From: Staphylococcus piscifermentans
GTDB taxonomy: Bacteria > Bacillota > Bacilli > Staphylococcales > Staphylococcaceae
Assembly (NCBI RefSeq): GCF_900186985.1
Contig: NZ_LT906447.1
Location: 1,240,001 to 1,304,000, forward strand
Length of the DNA: 64,000 nt
Direction: 5' to 3'
The notes under the pieces are model-generated. The model did no database searches. It was not told the origin of the DNA and saw only the letters and a program-made list of their open reading frames with translations. Made by a program: the position numbers and the translations under genes. Below, piece by piece: positions 48,569 to 58,207 of the stretch (its first letter is position 1; each line of letters opens with the position of its first letter).

Positions 48569-49718
48569 ATTCTTTAACCACCTCTAAATAAGCTTGTGTA
48601 CCTCTACCAATATAAGATTCATTACGTAATTCTGAAAGGATAACTTCTAAAGCGCTCACACACTGCAAGATATCAGCAGTATCAATCATGCCCAAATGAC
48701 CGATACGTAAAATCTTTCCTTTTAATTTACCTTGCCCACCTGCAATAGTAATATTAAAACGATCTAATAAAGCATTTTTAATCGCTGAGACTTCCTCGAC
48801 AGTAGGAGGAACAAATGCTGTAACAGTAGGTGAAGCATGTTCGTCGTCTACAAGAAGCGGTAAATCCAACGCTTTCAATGCAGCGCGAAGTCCATCTCTA
48901 ATGATATAGTGGCGCTCGATTACATTGTTGAAGCCCTCATCTTCAACCAGCTCTGCATATGCAGCGACTCCTTTATAGAAGCTGACATTCGGTGTGAACG
49001 GCGTTGAGTTTTTCTCAGCAGAAGCAATATACTTATTGAAATCTAAATAAAATCTCGGTGTTTTAACTTCTGCAAAACGTTTGCCCGCTCTGTCTGAATA
49101 AGCTGCAAAGGCTAGACCAGGAGGCAACATCATTGCTTTCTGACTGCCGGCAACCAAGACATCGATATGATCACGTTCTAAATTGACGTCTACCGCACCT
49201 ACGCAGCTTACACCATCCACAACAAAATAAGTTTCAGGATAATGTTGATGTAAAGCTTCTCCTAAATCATGAATAGGGTGGACTACCGTAGTGGAAGTTT
49301 CGCAGTACTGTGTATAAACAGCAGTGACGTTTGCGGGTAAGTCATTTAAAAAGTCTATAAACGATGCCACATTAACCGCTTCACCCCAAGCGACCTCAAA
49401 GACGTGAACATGATTAAAATAAGTTTCAGCAATTTGTTTAAAACGATTACCGAAAGCGCCTGATACAATAACAGCAACATGGTCATCTGCATTAAGAAGA
49501 TTTACCATACTTGCCTCTAACGCACTCGTGCCACTTGAAGTAAAAATCAAGACATCATTTTTCGAACCGAAAACAGGCTTCAACCCTTTATAAGCCTTTT
49601 CAGCAACCGCTTCGAATGCTTTAGTACGATGTCCAATCATAGGTTCATTAATGACACGTTGAATACGTTCCGGAATCGGAGTCGGTCCCGGTGTTAATAA
49701 CAATGGATGATGATACAT
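48561..49718 (-). CDS. Class V aminotransferase paired with serA (serine-pyruvate/phosphoserine type)
   Basis: A 385-residue PLP enzyme of the alanine-glyoxylate/serine-pyruvate aminotransferase family. The N-terminus LLTPGPTPIPERI is typical, VDGVSCVGAVDV holds the PLP Asp and VLVAGSQKAMMLPPG the Schiff-base Lys194. It overlaps serA by 8 bases. No serC gene is in view, and enzymes of this family stand in for SerC in some prokaryotes, so it may make phosphoserine from the SerA product. Serine-glyoxylate or alanine-glyoxylate activity remains possible. A CodY-like box lies 41 bases before the start. Confidence 0.87.
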   Translation of the reverse strand: MYHHPLLLTPGPTPIPERIQRVINEPMIGHRTKAFEAVAEKAYKGLKPVFGSKNDVLIFTSSGTSALEASMVNLLNADDHVAVIVSGAFGNRFKQIAETYFNHVHVFEVAWGEAVNVASFIDFLNDLPANVTAVYTQYCETSTTVVHPIHDLGEALHQHYPETYFVVDGVSCVGAVDVNLERDHIDVLVAGSQKAMMLPPGLAFAAYSDRAGKRFAEVKTPRFYLDFNKYIASAEKNSTPFTPNVSFYKGVAAYAELVEDEGFNNVIERHYIIRDGLRAALKALDLPLLVDDEHASPTVTAFVPPTVEEVSAIKNALLDRFNITIAGGQGKLKGKILRIGHLGMIDTADILQCVSALEVILSELRNESYIGRGTQAYLEVVKEYV

Positions 49719-49758
49719 AAAGATTTCCCCCTAACAACAAGATTGTTTCATTTTATCA

Positions 49759-49773
49759 AATATTCTGAAAATA
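49759..49773 (-). promoter_or_regulatory. CodY-like box upstream of the aminotransferase-serA operon
   Basis: AATATTCTGAAAATA matches AATTTTCWGAAAATT at 13 of 15 positions. CodY control of serine synthesis genes would fit an amino-acid-starvation response. Confidence 0.5.
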
Positions 49774-49888
49774 AGGAAGTGAATTTCAGTGTAAATATAG
49801 AAGATTTACGACAAATTAACACACTTATAAGATGAAATCGTTTTCTTTTGTAAAAAGAAAGATTCAGAGAGAGGGAAGAAGTAAAAAG

Positions 49889-49910
49889 GGGATGGAATAA
49901 CAAACATCCC
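49889..49910 (-). terminator. Terminator of the OsmC gene
   Basis: Read on the minus strand, GGGATG and CATCCC pair around a 10-base loop and are followed by C and T5. Confidence 0.7.
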
Positions 49911-49923
49911 ACTCCCTAAAAAG

Positions 49924-50364
49924 TTACAATACAGTCGGTTCAATTTTAATTTCCACATTTCCTCGAATAGAATTTGAAATCATACAGTTATTATCTGCAA
50001 TTTTTAATAAAGAGTCGAGGCGTTTTTCTAGTTGTGCTTTTTCAGTACTATTTACAGAAATTTGTGGTTGATGTGTAATACGTTCCATTTTAAACTTTCC
50101 ATTTTCTAAAGAAGCAGTCCCTATAGATTGTTGGTTGATAGAAATAGATGTGAAGCGTGCACGTTCTAAAGCCGCAGCTAAAGAAATAATATAGCATGAA
50201 GAAGCAGCAGCCACGAGCATTTCATCAGGATTAGTTCCAATTCCTTGACCGCCTAAAGAGGCTGGAATTGAAATTTCTTCATTAATAACATCTCCAGTTA
50301 CACGGCCAACTTCGTCGCGTCCGCCACTCCATTGCGTGGCAACAATAAAATCATGATTCGGCAT
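49924..50364 (-). CDS. OsmC/Ohr-family protein
   Basis: A 146-residue OsmC-type protein. The peroxidatic cysteine is in VAAASSCYIISLAAALERAR (20 residues), the second in DNNCMISNSIRG, and the Arg in GRDEVGRV may be the partner Arg near the N-terminus. These proteins reduce organic or fatty hydroperoxides with dihydrolipoyl or small thiols. The start ATG 50364 has GGGAGG 10 bases upstream; longer frames lack a site. It diverges from the GDPD gene and has its own terminator. Confidence 0.88.
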   Translation of the reverse strand: MPNHDFIVATQWSGGRDEVGRVTGDVINEEISIPASLGGQGIGTNPDEMLVAAASSCYIISLAAALERARFTSISINQQSIGTASLENGKFKMERITHQPQISVNSTEKAQLEKRLDSLLKIADNNCMISNSIRGNVEIKIEPTVL

Positions 50365-50435
50365 TTTTCTTTGACCTCCCAAATAACTATGATAAATTGA
50401 TTTTAAAGTATATTCTATGAAAAGGATGAGCAAGC

Positions 50436-51185
50436 ATGCAAAAAATTAAACCTGATGAAGAACTGAAAATAATCGCACATCGCGGTTTTAATATAGATTA
50501 TCCTGAAAATACACTCTTAGCTTATAAAGCCGCGTTAAATGCATCCGTAGACATGTTAGAGATAGATGTGCATTTAACCAAAGACCAAGAATTAGTGGTC
50601 ATCCATGACGATAAAATTGATCGCACTTCTAATGGATCAGGCTATGTAAAAGATTATACCTTAGATGAATTGAAAAGCTACGATTTCGGTTCATGGAAGG
50701 ATAGTACATTCGAAGGTACTCATATCATGACTTTCGGTGAAGTGGTCAAACTGATTCAAGCGTATGACATTACTTTGCTGATTGAAATTAAAAAGCCAAG
50801 TCAATATCCTAATATCGAGGAAATATTATTAAGAGAATTAAAGGAATACCGCTTGTATCCAGAGCGTGTGATTATACAGTCATTTGATGAAAAGAGCATG
50901 CAAAAAATTGCGGAAATCACACAAGAGTACGAACTAGGATTACTTTTAAGTAAAAAGAAATACTTAATGCGCATGCCGAATTTCAATAAAATAGCCAAAT
51001 ACTGTCAATATGTGAATCCTAATTACCAGCTTGTAAATCGTAAATTTGTAGAGAGGGCATATCTGCATGGGTTGCAAGTGTTGCCATATACTGTGAATGA
51101 TATTGATGAAATCCGAAAACTCATAGACTTAGGGGTCGACGGAATTATTACCGATGGACCGAATTATTATTTTGATTTAGACTGA
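50436..51185 (+). CDS. Glycerophosphodiester phosphodiesterase
   Basis: A 249-residue GDPD-family TIM barrel. The first catalytic segment is IAHRGFNIDYPENTLLAY with His, Arg and the Glu/Asn pair; EIDVHLTKDQELVVIHDD carries metal Glu/Asp and the second His, and LLIEIKKP another Glu. No signal peptide is seen, so it acts inside the cell, releasing glycerol-3-phosphate from glycerophosphodiesters. AAAGGATGAG precedes the ATG. A short possible membrane peptide gene follows. Confidence 0.92.
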   Translation: MQKIKPDEELKIIAHRGFNIDYPENTLLAYKAALNASVDMLEIDVHLTKDQELVVIHDDKIDRTSNGSGYVKDYTLDELKSYDFGSWKDSTFEGTHIMTFGEVVKLIQAYDITLLIEIKKPSQYPNIEEILLRELKEYRLYPERVIIQSFDEKSMQKIAEITQEYELGLLLSKKKYLMRMPNFNKIAKYCQYVNPNYQLVNRKFVERAYLHGLQVLPYTVNDIDEIRKLIDLGVDGIITDGPNYYFDLD

Positions 51186-51283
51186 GTAGATCAACTATTG
51201 TATAATTAAATTATCAAAATAAATGGAGGAAGAGCGAGAGACATCAAGTACTAATCCTAGATTTCTTTCCTCAATACATCGAT

Positions 51284-51388
51284 ATGGATATCAATATTAA
51301 ATTTAAAGACAAGAAAGAATTAGCTAGTTGGATCATTGTAATCGTAGGAGTAGCGATTTATCAAATCGTGAAAAGAAAAAAGAAATAA
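51284..51388 (+). CDS. Possible small membrane protein (34 residues)
   Basis: From ATG 51284 the frame encodes MDINIKFKDKKELASWIIVI and continues VGVAIYQIVKRKKK, a basic stretch, one hydrophobic helix and a Lys tail, a common layout for staphylococcal small membrane proteins. There is no ribosome site before this ATG. A good GGAGGA lies at 51225-51230, and the same frame is open back to there (RHQVLILDFFPQYID before the Met) but without ATG, GTG or TTG. So either the start is a rare codon such as ATC/CTA, or a small deletion has removed the start. Too short for normal gene callers. Confidence 0.5.
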   Translation: MDINIKFKDKKELASWIIVIVGVAIYQIVKRKKK

Positions 51389-51402
51389 TAAATACAAAGT
51401 GA

Positions 51403-51442
51403 AAAAGACCGCTTCCTTACAGAATAAGGAGAGCGGTCTTTT
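51403..51442. terminator. Bidirectional terminator before the end of rpsD
   Basis: AAAAGACCGCT (51403-51413) pairs with AGCGGTCTTTT (51432-51442), and CCTTA/TAAGG extends the stem. A- and T-runs allow action on both strands. Confidence 0.88.
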
Positions 51443-51452
51443 AGATTGGTTA

Positions 51453-52058
51453 TTATTTACCTGAGTAGTACTCAACGATAAGTTGTTCGTTGATTTCAGC
51501 TGGTAATTCGCTGCGTTCAGGAATGCGAACGAAAGTACCTGATAATTTTTCTTCGTCAAAGTCTAAGTATTCAGGAACGTAGTTGTTAATTTCAACTGAT
51601 TCTTGAATAATGTCTAGTTTTTGAGATTTTTCTCTAACTGACACAACTTGGCCTGGTTTTAAAGTATAAGAAGGGATGTTTACACGTCCGCCATCTACTT
51701 CGATGTGACCATGACTTACTAATTGACGTGCTTGACGACGAGTACGTGCTAAACCTAAAGCATATACTACTGCGTCTAAACGTCTAGCTAATAAGCGCAT
51801 GAAGTTTTCACCATGAACACCAGATTGTTTACCAGCTTCGATGAAAGTATTGTGGAATTGTCTTTCAGTAATTCCATACAAGTAACGTAATTTTTGTTTT
51901 TCACGTAATTGAATTCCATATTCTGATAATTTTTTTCTTTGGTTTGGACCATGTTGTCCTGGTGCGTAAGGACGTTTTTCTAATTCTTTACCAGTACCGC
52001 TTAAAGAGATACCTAAACGACGAGATTTTTTCCAGTTTGAACCTCTGAATCGAGCCAT
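51453..52058 (-). CDS. rpsD: 30S ribosomal protein S4
   Basis: A 201-residue primary 16S rRNA-binding protein. The N-terminus [20 protein letters not shown], the helix [19 protein letters not shown] (19 residues) and the S4 domain [20 protein letters not shown], continuing [19 protein letters not shown], are unmistakable. GGAGGAG precedes the ATG. As in Bacillus, the gene is monocistronic and has a long structured leader (52111-52215), the known type of S4 autoregulation target. There is no zinc-ribbon Cys4 motif, so this is a C-minus S4. Confidence 0.98.
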   Translation of the reverse strand: MARFRGSNWKKSRRLGISLSGTGKELEKRPYAPGQHGPNQRKKLSEYGIQLREKQKLRYLYGITERQFHNTFIEAGKQSGVHGENFMRLLARRLDAVVYALGLARTRRQARQLVSHGHIEVDGGRVNIPSYTLKPGQVVSVREKSQKLDIIQESVEINNYVPEYLDFDEEKLSGTFVRIPERSELPAEINEQLIVEYYSGK

Positions 52059-52110
52059 AATAAGACTCCTCCTTTTGTTTTTTAGTTGTTATGAAAAAAC
52101 AAAAAAGAGT

Positions 52111-52215
52111 GTTGTATGCTTATTAAGATATGTTGTTTTATGTGTCCTCGCCTCATAGCTACGGTTACACGGCACGTCCGCATTGGGAACAACATAGCGC
52201 CTAATAATATACAAC
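52111..52215 (-). promoter_or_regulatory. Structured rpsD leader, probable S4 autoregulatory element
   Basis: The leader folds on nested arms: GTTGTAT/ATACAAC (52111-52117 with 52209-52215), TTATTA-type arms next, and TATGTTGTT/AACAACATA (52129-52137 with 52188-52196), enclosing a GC-rich core (52141-52185) with GTGTCC and GGCACG elements. In Bacillus, S4 represses its own gene through such a leader. I infer the same here. Confidence 0.65.
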
Positions 52216-52244
52216 TGCTACTTTCGTTAATTCACACAAAGAGT

Positions 52245-52273
52245 ATTGTACCCATTTAAGATAACAAAGTCAA
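52245..52273 (-). promoter_or_regulatory. rpsD promoter
   Basis: On the minus strand TTGACT (52273-52268) and TACAAT (52250-52245) with a 17-base spacer, giving a start just upstream of the structured leader. Confidence 0.75.
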
Positions 52274-52305
52274 TACATTTATTGAAAATAGTAGTAACAA
52301 GTGAG

Positions 52306-52779
52306 TTATTTCACTGTTTTAGCAATTTGTTTTTCTAAAACTGCCATAATTGCTTCTAATCCTTCTTGATCTTCTTTAGAGAAGCGATTTTTAATAGGGG
52401 CATCAATATCTAAGAGTCCTATTACTTTGCCATCGCGATGCATTGGAATTACGAGTTCAGATTGACTACGTGCATCACAAGCAATATGACCAGGGAAAGC
52501 ATGCACATCATCGATACGCTGTGTAATATCTTTTTCAGCTGAAGTTCCGCAAACGCCTTTGCCAAGTTGAATTGGAGTGCAAGCTGGACGTCCTTGAAAA
52601 GGACCTAAGATAAGTTGATTATCTTCTATTAAATAAAATCCTAACCAGTTGATTTCTGGAATATTATCATTTAATAAAGCTGATGTATTGCTTAATAAGG
52701 TAATTAAATATTTTTCTTCCGCATTCAAACCTTCTAGTTGCTGCTGAAGCGAATGATAATTAGTAGTAATTTGCGGCAT
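52306..52779 (-). CDS. Free methionine-(R)-sulfoxide reductase (GAF-domain, YtsP type)
   Basis: A 157-residue GAF-domain protein with the three cysteines of the fRMsr family: RPACTPIQLGKGVCGTSAEK (20 residues, two Cys) and HIACDARSQSELVIPM (third Cys). It reduces free methionine sulfoxide using thioredoxin. GLLDIDAP and the C-terminal EDQEGLEAIMAVLEKQ are also typical. It lies between rpsD and divergent ezrA, the conserved Bacillus/Staphylococcus order rpsD-ytsP-ezrA. Confidence 0.9.
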   Translation of the reverse strand: MPQITTNYHSLQQQLEGLNAEEKYLITLLSNTSALLNDNIPEINWLGFYLIEDNQLILGPFQGRPACTPIQLGKGVCGTSAEKDITQRIDDVHAFPGHIACDARSQSELVIPMHRDGKVIGLLDIDAPIKNRFSKEDQEGLEAIMAVLEKQIAKTVK

Positions 52780-52962
52780 GCAAAAGACCTCTTTTCTATC
52801 TGAGATTTTCCATATTATAATATGATTTCTTGAAGTGTTTCAATTCAAATCGCTTGTTTCGCTGAAATGTTAGCAGATTGTTATAAGAAAGTTAAGATTT
52901 TTATTTTAATGACACCCGAAATTACGCTATAATGAGAAGTGATTAAATAGGAGGAGAAAACA

Positions 52963-54663
52963 ATGGCACTGTATATCATTTTAGCAATTATCATCATAGC
53001 TTTGATAGTTGTCGGTATCATGTTCTATCTCCGTTCTTCAAAACGTCAAGTGGTTGAGCAAACGGAAGAGCGCAAGATAGAGGTTGAAAAACTAACTTTA
53101 GATGATCGTTTGAAAGAATTGGACGATTTGAATCTTAAAGGGGAAACGCAACAAGAACACGACCGCTTAAAGCGCGAATCATTAAATAACTTTAATGAAA
53201 ATTTAAGCCCGGTTGAGGAAAAAATTCATAATGCTGAAGAAAACTTTGATAAGTTTAAATTTTCAGTGGCCCAAACTGAACTTGACGATGCGAATGCATT
53301 AATGGATCGCTATGAGTTGCAACATAGTAAACTTTCTGAAGAAGTTGACAATATTCTTGCCTTACATAAAGATAGTGATCGACTTTATGAGGAGAGCAAG
53401 AATAACTACCGCGAAATGAAACGCGATGTCCTTGCAAACCGTCATCAATTTGGTGAAGCAGCTGCTCCATTAGAGAAAGAAATCGAATCTTTTGAGCCTG
53501 AATTAATAAAATATACAGAGCTTAAAGAGCATGGGGACTATCGCCAAGCCCACGAACATATCGCAACATTAAATGAAGACATGAATTATCTGAAGAAAGA
53601 TATGGAAGAAATCCCTGACTTAATTCGAGAAGCGCAAAAAGAATTGCCTGGTCAGTTCCAAGATTTAAAATATGGCTGCCGTGATTTAAAAGTTGAAGGG
53701 TACGACTTGGACCATGTGAAAATCGACAGCACGCTGCAAACGCTGAAAACTGAGTTGAGTTTCGTAGAACCGATGATTAGTCGATTAGAGTTAGAAGAAG
53801 CAAATAACAAATTGATTAATATTAATGAACAGCTTGATGAAATGTACGATTTAATCGAACATGAAGTCAAAGCTAAGAACCAAGTGGATGAAACGAAAGA
53901 AGTCATCACAAGTGATTTATTCAAAGCGAAAGAAATGAATTATACGCTACAAACTGAAATTGAATATGTGCGTGAAAATTATTATATTAATGAAACAGAT
54001 ATTCAAAATGTACGTCAATTTGAGAACGAAATTCAAAACTTAATTGCTGTATATGATGATATCTTGAAAGAAATGGCTAAATCAACTGTACGTTACAGTG
54101 AAGTCCAAGATAATTTAGCTTATATTGAAGAACACGTTCAAGTTATTAATGAAAAACAAGAAAAACTTCAAAATCATTTAATACAGTTACGTGAAGATGA
54201 AGCTGAGGCTGAAGATAATATTTTACGTGTCCAATCTAAGAAAGAAGAGATTTATCGTCGATTACTTGCTTCAAACTTAACAAGCGTGCCTGAACGTTTC
54301 ATTATTATGAAGAATGAAATCGACCATGAAGTGCGAGAAATTAACAGTCAATTCAGTGAACGTCCTATCAATGTTAAACATTTGAAAGATAAAGTGACGA
54401 AAGTAGTACTTCATATGAATAATTTCGAAAATGAAGCGACAGATGTCCTTGTTAATGCTGTGCTTGCTGAAAAATTAATTCAGTACGGCAACCGTTACCG
54501 TAAAGATGACAGCAGTATTGATAAGAGTCTGAATGAAGCGGAACGATTATTCAAGAACAACCGTTACAAACGAGCAATTGAAATTGCTGAACAAGCTCTA
54601 GATTCAGTAGATCCTGGTATCTCACAACGAATTGAAGATGAAGTCATTTCTCAAAATCAATAG
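52963..54663 (+). CDS. ezrA: Septation ring formation regulator EzrA
   Basis: A 566-residue protein with an outside-in N-terminal helix ([19 protein letters not shown]) followed by about 530 residues of spectrin-like coiled coil, rich in Glu, Lys and Leu. EzrA binds FtsZ and links it to wall synthesis at the division site. The C-terminus ends with [20 protein letters not shown], split from the family's QNR-like patch ([10 protein letters not shown]). The length is that of S. aureus EzrA. GGAGGAG precedes the ATG, a TATAAT lies about 35 bases before the start, and a terminator follows. Confidence 0.96.
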   Translation: MALYIILAIIIIALIVVGIMFYLRSSKRQVVEQTEERKIEVEKLTLDDRLKELDDLNLKGETQQEHDRLKRESLNNFNENLSPVEEKIHNAEENFDKFKFSVAQTELDDANALMDRYELQHSKLSEEVDNILALHKDSDRLYEESKNNYREMKRDVLANRHQFGEAAAPLEKEIESFEPELIKYTELKEHGDYRQAHEHIATLNEDMNYLKKDMEEIPDLIREAQKELPGQFQDLKYGCRDLKVEGYDLDHVKIDSTLQTLKTELSFVEPMISRLELEEANNKLININEQLDEMYDLIEHEVKAKNQVDETKEVITSDLFKAKEMNYTLQTEIEYVRENYYINETDIQNVRQFENEIQNLIAVYDDILKEMAKSTVRYSEVQDNLAYIEEHVQVINEKQEKLQNHLIQLREDEAEAEDNILRVQSKKEEIYRRLLASNLTSVPERFIIMKNEIDHEVREINSQFSERPINVKHLKDKVTKVVLHMNNFENEATDVLVNAVLAEKLIQYGNRYRKDDSSIDKSLNEAERLFKNNRYKRAIEIAEQALDSVDPGISQRIEDEVISQNQ

Positions 54664-54675
54664 CAGTTTAATATG

Positions 54676-54709
54676 AATCCCTGGAGGCAATGCCAAGCTT
54701 CCAGGGATT
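54676..54709 (+). terminator. Terminator of ezrA
   Basis: AATCCCTGGA (54676-54685) pairs perfectly with TCCAGGGATT (54700-54709), followed by a T-run. Confidence 0.88.
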
Positions 54710-54806
54710 TTTGCGTATTGAGAAATTATCGAGATATGGTAAAATATAAAAATTGGAAGTGAACCGGAGTAGAAAGAGAATTAATATTAGTGGAAGTGAC
54801 TTATAA

Positions 54807-55946
54807 GTGATTTATTTAGATAATGCAGCAACAACTAAACCTGCACAAGACGTATTAGATACGTTTGTGAAAGTCAATCAAGATTTATATTTTAATCCCA
54901 ATAGTCCTCACCAAGCGGGATTGCAAGCAGAACAATTATTACAACAAGCGAAAGTACAAATCGATCGTATACTAGGACTAGAGAATCGCTACGATATTAT
55001 CTTTACGAGCGGCGCGACTGAATCTAACAATATGGCGTTGAAAGGAGCAGCTTATAATAGAAAGCCTTTCGCGGATGAAATTATTGTTTCCGTTATCGAA
55101 CACCCTTCTGTATTAGAAGTTATGCGCCATTTAGAAGAAGAAGGCTTCAAATTGAAATACGTCAATGTCACTACAGAAGGAAAAATCGATTTAGAACATT
55201 TGAAATCTTTAATGTCTAGTAATGTCGGATTGGTTACGTGTATGCAAGTCAATAATATAACAGGACAAGAACAACCGATTGCCGAAATCGCTCAATTACT
55301 GAAAGATTATCCTAAAGCGCATTTTCATGTAGATGCAGTTCAAGCTATTGGTAAAGTTCCATTAACATTTAATCGAGTAGACAGTATGAGTTTCAGCGGT
55401 CACAAATTTAATGGATTAAAAGGCCAAGGTTTATTGTTAGCACGCAATATTCATAATTTGGAACCCGTCATTCATGGTGGAGGGCAAGAATATGGATTAA
55501 GAAGCGGAACAGTAAATCTGCCTATTGATATTGCTATCGTAAAAGCTTTAAAACAAGCAGTACAGCAACGTGATGCGCTCAATTCACGCTTACGTCAATA
55601 TAATAACGATTTACGTGCTTTTCTGCAGACTTTCAGAGGCGTAAAAATCAATTCACCTGTAAATAGTGCCCCTCATATTCTGAATGTGGGATTTGACGGT
55701 GTAAAAGGTGAGGTACTTGTGAATGCATTCTCCAAACAAAATGTAATGCTTTCTACTACAAGTGCTTGCTCATCTAAACGGGGTCATTTAAATGAAGTCT
55801 TGCTCTCAATGGGAGTGCCAGAATCACAAATTGAAGGCAGTATTCGTATTTCTATGGGTGCTTTGACCAGTGAAGCGGATATCGAAGGATTCAAAGCTGC
55901 TTTTGAAAAAGTTTATGAAGAAATGAAGGAGTTGTTAAAATCATGA
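54807..55946 (+). CDS. Cysteine desulfurase (IscS/NifZ type), partner of ThiI
   Basis: A 379-residue class V PLP enzyme that strips sulfur from cysteine. [15 protein letters not shown] begins it, [12 protein letters not shown] holds the PLP Asp, [14 protein letters not shown] the Schiff-base Lys200, and [12 protein letters not shown] the persulfide Cys320 on a longish loop, as in IscS-type (group I) enzymes. The start is GTG 54807. Its TGA overlaps the thiI ATG by 4 bases (ATGA), so the pair is translationally coupled; in Bacillus the equivalent NifZ supplies sulfur to ThiI for 4-thiouridine. Confidence 0.93.
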   Translation: MIYLDNAATTKPAQDVLDTFVKVNQDLYFNPNSPHQAGLQAEQLLQQAKVQIDRILGLENRYDIIFTSGATESNNMALKGAAYNRKPFADEIIVSVIEHPSVLEVMRHLEEEGFKLKYVNVTTEGKIDLEHLKSLMSSNVGLVTCMQVNNITGQEQPIAEIAQLLKDYPKAHFHVDAVQAIGKVPLTFNRVDSMSFSGHKFNGLKGQGLLLARNIHNLEPVIHGGGQEYGLRSGTVNLPIDIAIVKALKQAVQQRDALNSRLRQYNNDLRAFLQTFRGVKINSPVNSAPHILNVGFDGVKGEVLVNAFSKQNVMLSTTSACSSKRGHLNEVLLSMGVPESQIEGSIRISMGALTSEADIEGFKAAFEKVYEEMKELLKS

Positions 55947-57166
55947 TGTACGACCATATATTAGTACGATACGGCGAGTTGACGCTTAAAGGAGCGAATC
56001 GAAAAATGTTCGTGAATAAATTACGCTCGAATGTGAAACAAGCGTTAGTGCCGTTGCAAGGTTATACAGTTAAAGCAAATAGAGACAGAATGTATATTGA
56101 AGTTACACCTGAAGCGGATATCGAAGAAATGATGCGCCGAATCAGTAAAGTATTCGGGGTCAAATCTATCAGTCCTGTGATGAAAATAGAGAAAGATTTA
56201 GAAGTGGCTAAAGCACAAGCGAGTGATTTTGCAGAAGCTTATGGAGAAGGTGAGTCATTTAAAATTGATGTCAAACGTTCAGATAAACAATTCCCATATG
56301 ATACGTATCAATTACAACGTATTTTAGGAGGAGCAGTTTTAGAGCATAATCCACAAGTCCATGTAAATGTACGTCAGCCAGATCATATTATCAAAACCGA
56401 AGTTCGCTTAGATGCGATTTATATTTATGATCGTGTAATTGAAGGTGCAGGCGGTTTACCAGTCGGAACAGGCGGTAAAACATTATTGATGCTTTCTGGC
56501 GGAATTGACTCACCAGTTGCAGGAATGGAGATTATGCGTCGCGGCGTTACAATTGAAGCCATTCATTTTCATAGTCCGCCTTTTACAAGTGAAAAAGCCA
56601 AAGAAAAGGTCATTGAATTAACGCGTATTCTAGCTGAACACGTCGGTCCGATTAAATTGCACATTGTACCGTTTACAGAAGTGCAAAAACAAATCAACAA
56701 AGTAGTTCACGAACGTTATACTATGACTTCTACTCGACGTATGATGATGCGAATTGCAGATAAAGTGGTACACCAAATCGGAGCAGATGCAATTGTCAAT
56801 GGGGAAAATTTAGGACAAGTAGCTAGTCAAACATTGAAGAGCATGTATGCAATCAATCATGTGACGACGACACCTGTTTTACGTCCGCTGCTCACCCTCG
56901 ACAAAGAAGATATTGTTATTAAAGCGAAAGAATATGGAACATTTGAAACTTCCATTCAACCATTTGAAGATTGCTGTACAATATTTACACCTAAGAATCC
57001 CGTTACAGAACCTGATTTCGAAAAAGTAGAGAAATATGAAGGGGTCTTCGATTTCAGTGAAATGATTCAACGTGCAGTAGATAATGTAGAAACAATTGAA
57101 ATTAATAAAAATTATCAAAGTCAAAAGGATAAAGATACTGAAACATTAATGCAAGATTTATTCTAA
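55943..57166 (+). CDS. thiI: tRNA 4-thiouridine synthetase ThiI
   Basis: A 407-residue protein with an N-terminal ferredoxin-like/THUMP region (about 1-165) binding tRNA and a PP-loop ATPase with SGGIDS at 185-190. The catalytic Cys pair region is [13 protein letters not shown]. There is no C-terminal rhodanese domain, which is normal for the short Gram-positive type and explains the dedicated desulfurase just upstream. It makes s4U8 in tRNA. I chose ATG 55943, overlapping the upstream stop, over ATG 55946 on length. Confidence 0.96.
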   Translation: MMYDHILVRYGELTLKGANRKMFVNKLRSNVKQALVPLQGYTVKANRDRMYIEVTPEADIEEMMRRISKVFGVKSISPVMKIEKDLEVAKAQASDFAEAYGEGESFKIDVKRSDKQFPYDTYQLQRILGGAVLEHNPQVHVNVRQPDHIIKTEVRLDAIYIYDRVIEGAGGLPVGTGGKTLLMLSGGIDSPVAGMEIMRRGVTIEAIHFHSPPFTSEKAKEKVIELTRILAEHVGPIKLHIVPFTEVQKQINKVVHERYTMTSTRRMMMRIADKVVHQIGADAIVNGENLGQVASQTLKSMYAINHVTTTPVLRPLLTLDKEDIVIKAKEYGTFETSIQPFEDCCTIFTPKNPVTEPDFEKVEKYEGVFDFSEMIQRAVDNVETIEINKNYQSQKDKDTETLMQDLF

Positions 57167-57208
57167 GCTAATGAACTAACATCATTCAGACAAAGGGGAT
57201 AGTTCAAC

Positions 57209-57982
57209 ATGGAATGGGACCTAACATTAATTATCATTATTATAGTATTTGGATTCCTCGCTGCTTTCATAGATTCGGTTGTAGGCGGCGGGGGATTAAT
57301 TTCAACACCCGCTTTATTAGCCATTGGGCTACCGCCAGCGGTTGCTCTTGGCACGAATAAATTAGCAAGTTCATTTGGTTCTTTAACCAGTGCAGTAAAA
57401 TTTATTCGTTCTGGGAAAGTAGATTTAAAGATTGTCGGGAAGTTATTTCCCTTTATTTTCATAGCTGCAGCAGGCGGTGCAAGTTTGGCCTCGTTTTTAC
57501 CTGCATCTGTTTTAAAACCGCTAGTGATTGTGATTTTAACTGTGGTAATGATTTATACATTGATGCGTAAAGACTGGGGAAGTATCAGAACATATCAAAA
57601 ACTCTCGCCAGGCAAAGCCTTTATATTTACAATCATATTGTTGTGCATCGGCTTTTATGATGGTTTTTTAGGCGGCGGTACAGGATCATTCTTCTTATTT
57701 ACATTATTAATTGTCGGTTTTGACTTTTTAAGCGCAGCAGGCAATGCGAAAGTTTTAAATTTTGCATCTAATGTTGGAGCACTGATGCTCTTCATGATTC
57801 TAGGTAAAGTGGATTATGGTATAGGATTATTGATGGCAGTGAGTATGATAGTCGGTTCATATGCTGGTGCACAATTCGCTCTGCGTCAAGGTGTAGGATA
57901 TGTCAAAGCGCTTTTTGTAATCGTCACAAGTGCGTTGATTCTGAAAAATATTTATGATTATGTTCAACAGTGGTTGTCATGA
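57209..57982 (+). CDS. TauE/SafE-family membrane transporter
   Basis: A 257-residue integral membrane protein with about 8 helices in two repeats. AAFIDSVVGGGGLISTPALL and FYDGFLGGGTGSFFLFTLL are the paired Gly-rich half-repeats of the family, and GNAKVLNFASNVGAL the conserved second-repeat motif. Members export sulfite, sulfoacetate or related anions. The substrate here is unproven, though its place behind the sulfur-mobilising thiI pair is suggestive. AAAGGGG precedes the ATG. Confidence 0.9.
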   Translation: MEWDLTLIIIIIVFGFLAAFIDSVVGGGGLISTPALLAIGLPPAVALGTNKLASSFGSLTSAVKFIRSGKVDLKIVGKLFPFIFIAAAGGASLASFLPASVLKPLVIVILTVVMIYTLMRKDWGSIRTYQKLSPGKAFIFTIILLCIGFYDGFLGGGTGSFFLFTLLIVGFDFLSAAGNAKVLNFASNVGALMLFMILGKVDYGIGLLMAVSMIVGSYAGAQFALRQGVGYVKALFVIVTSALILKNIYDYVQQWLS

Positions 57983-57989
57983 ACTATTG

Positions 57990-58036
57990 AAGATGGGAAG
58001 CGGAACCTTATTCAGTTCCGTCCCATCTTTTTTTTA
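57990..58036 (+). terminator. Terminator of the TauE/SafE gene
   Basis: AAGATGGGA pairs with TCCCATCTT and the inner arms CGGAAC/GTTCCG (58001-58006 with 58015-58020) extend the stem; a T8 run follows. Confidence 0.92.
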
Positions 58037-58207
58037 TGCCGGAATTTCCGGAATGCATTTTTTAAGAGGGAAAAGCCTCTTTCTAAAGTTTTCTTTTTCA
58101 AGAAAAATCTGAATTGAGAAACCATAATCGTTGGTTTTCTAAGATTGATATCGTTATAATGAGGGTATGAGAAATAAATAACAATATCTTAGGAGGTCGT
58201 TTATTTT

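Noticed and set aside
58033..58045. Palindromic CCGGAATTTCCGG before tpx
   Set aside because: It is short, lies close behind a terminator, and fits no regulator known to me. No claim made.
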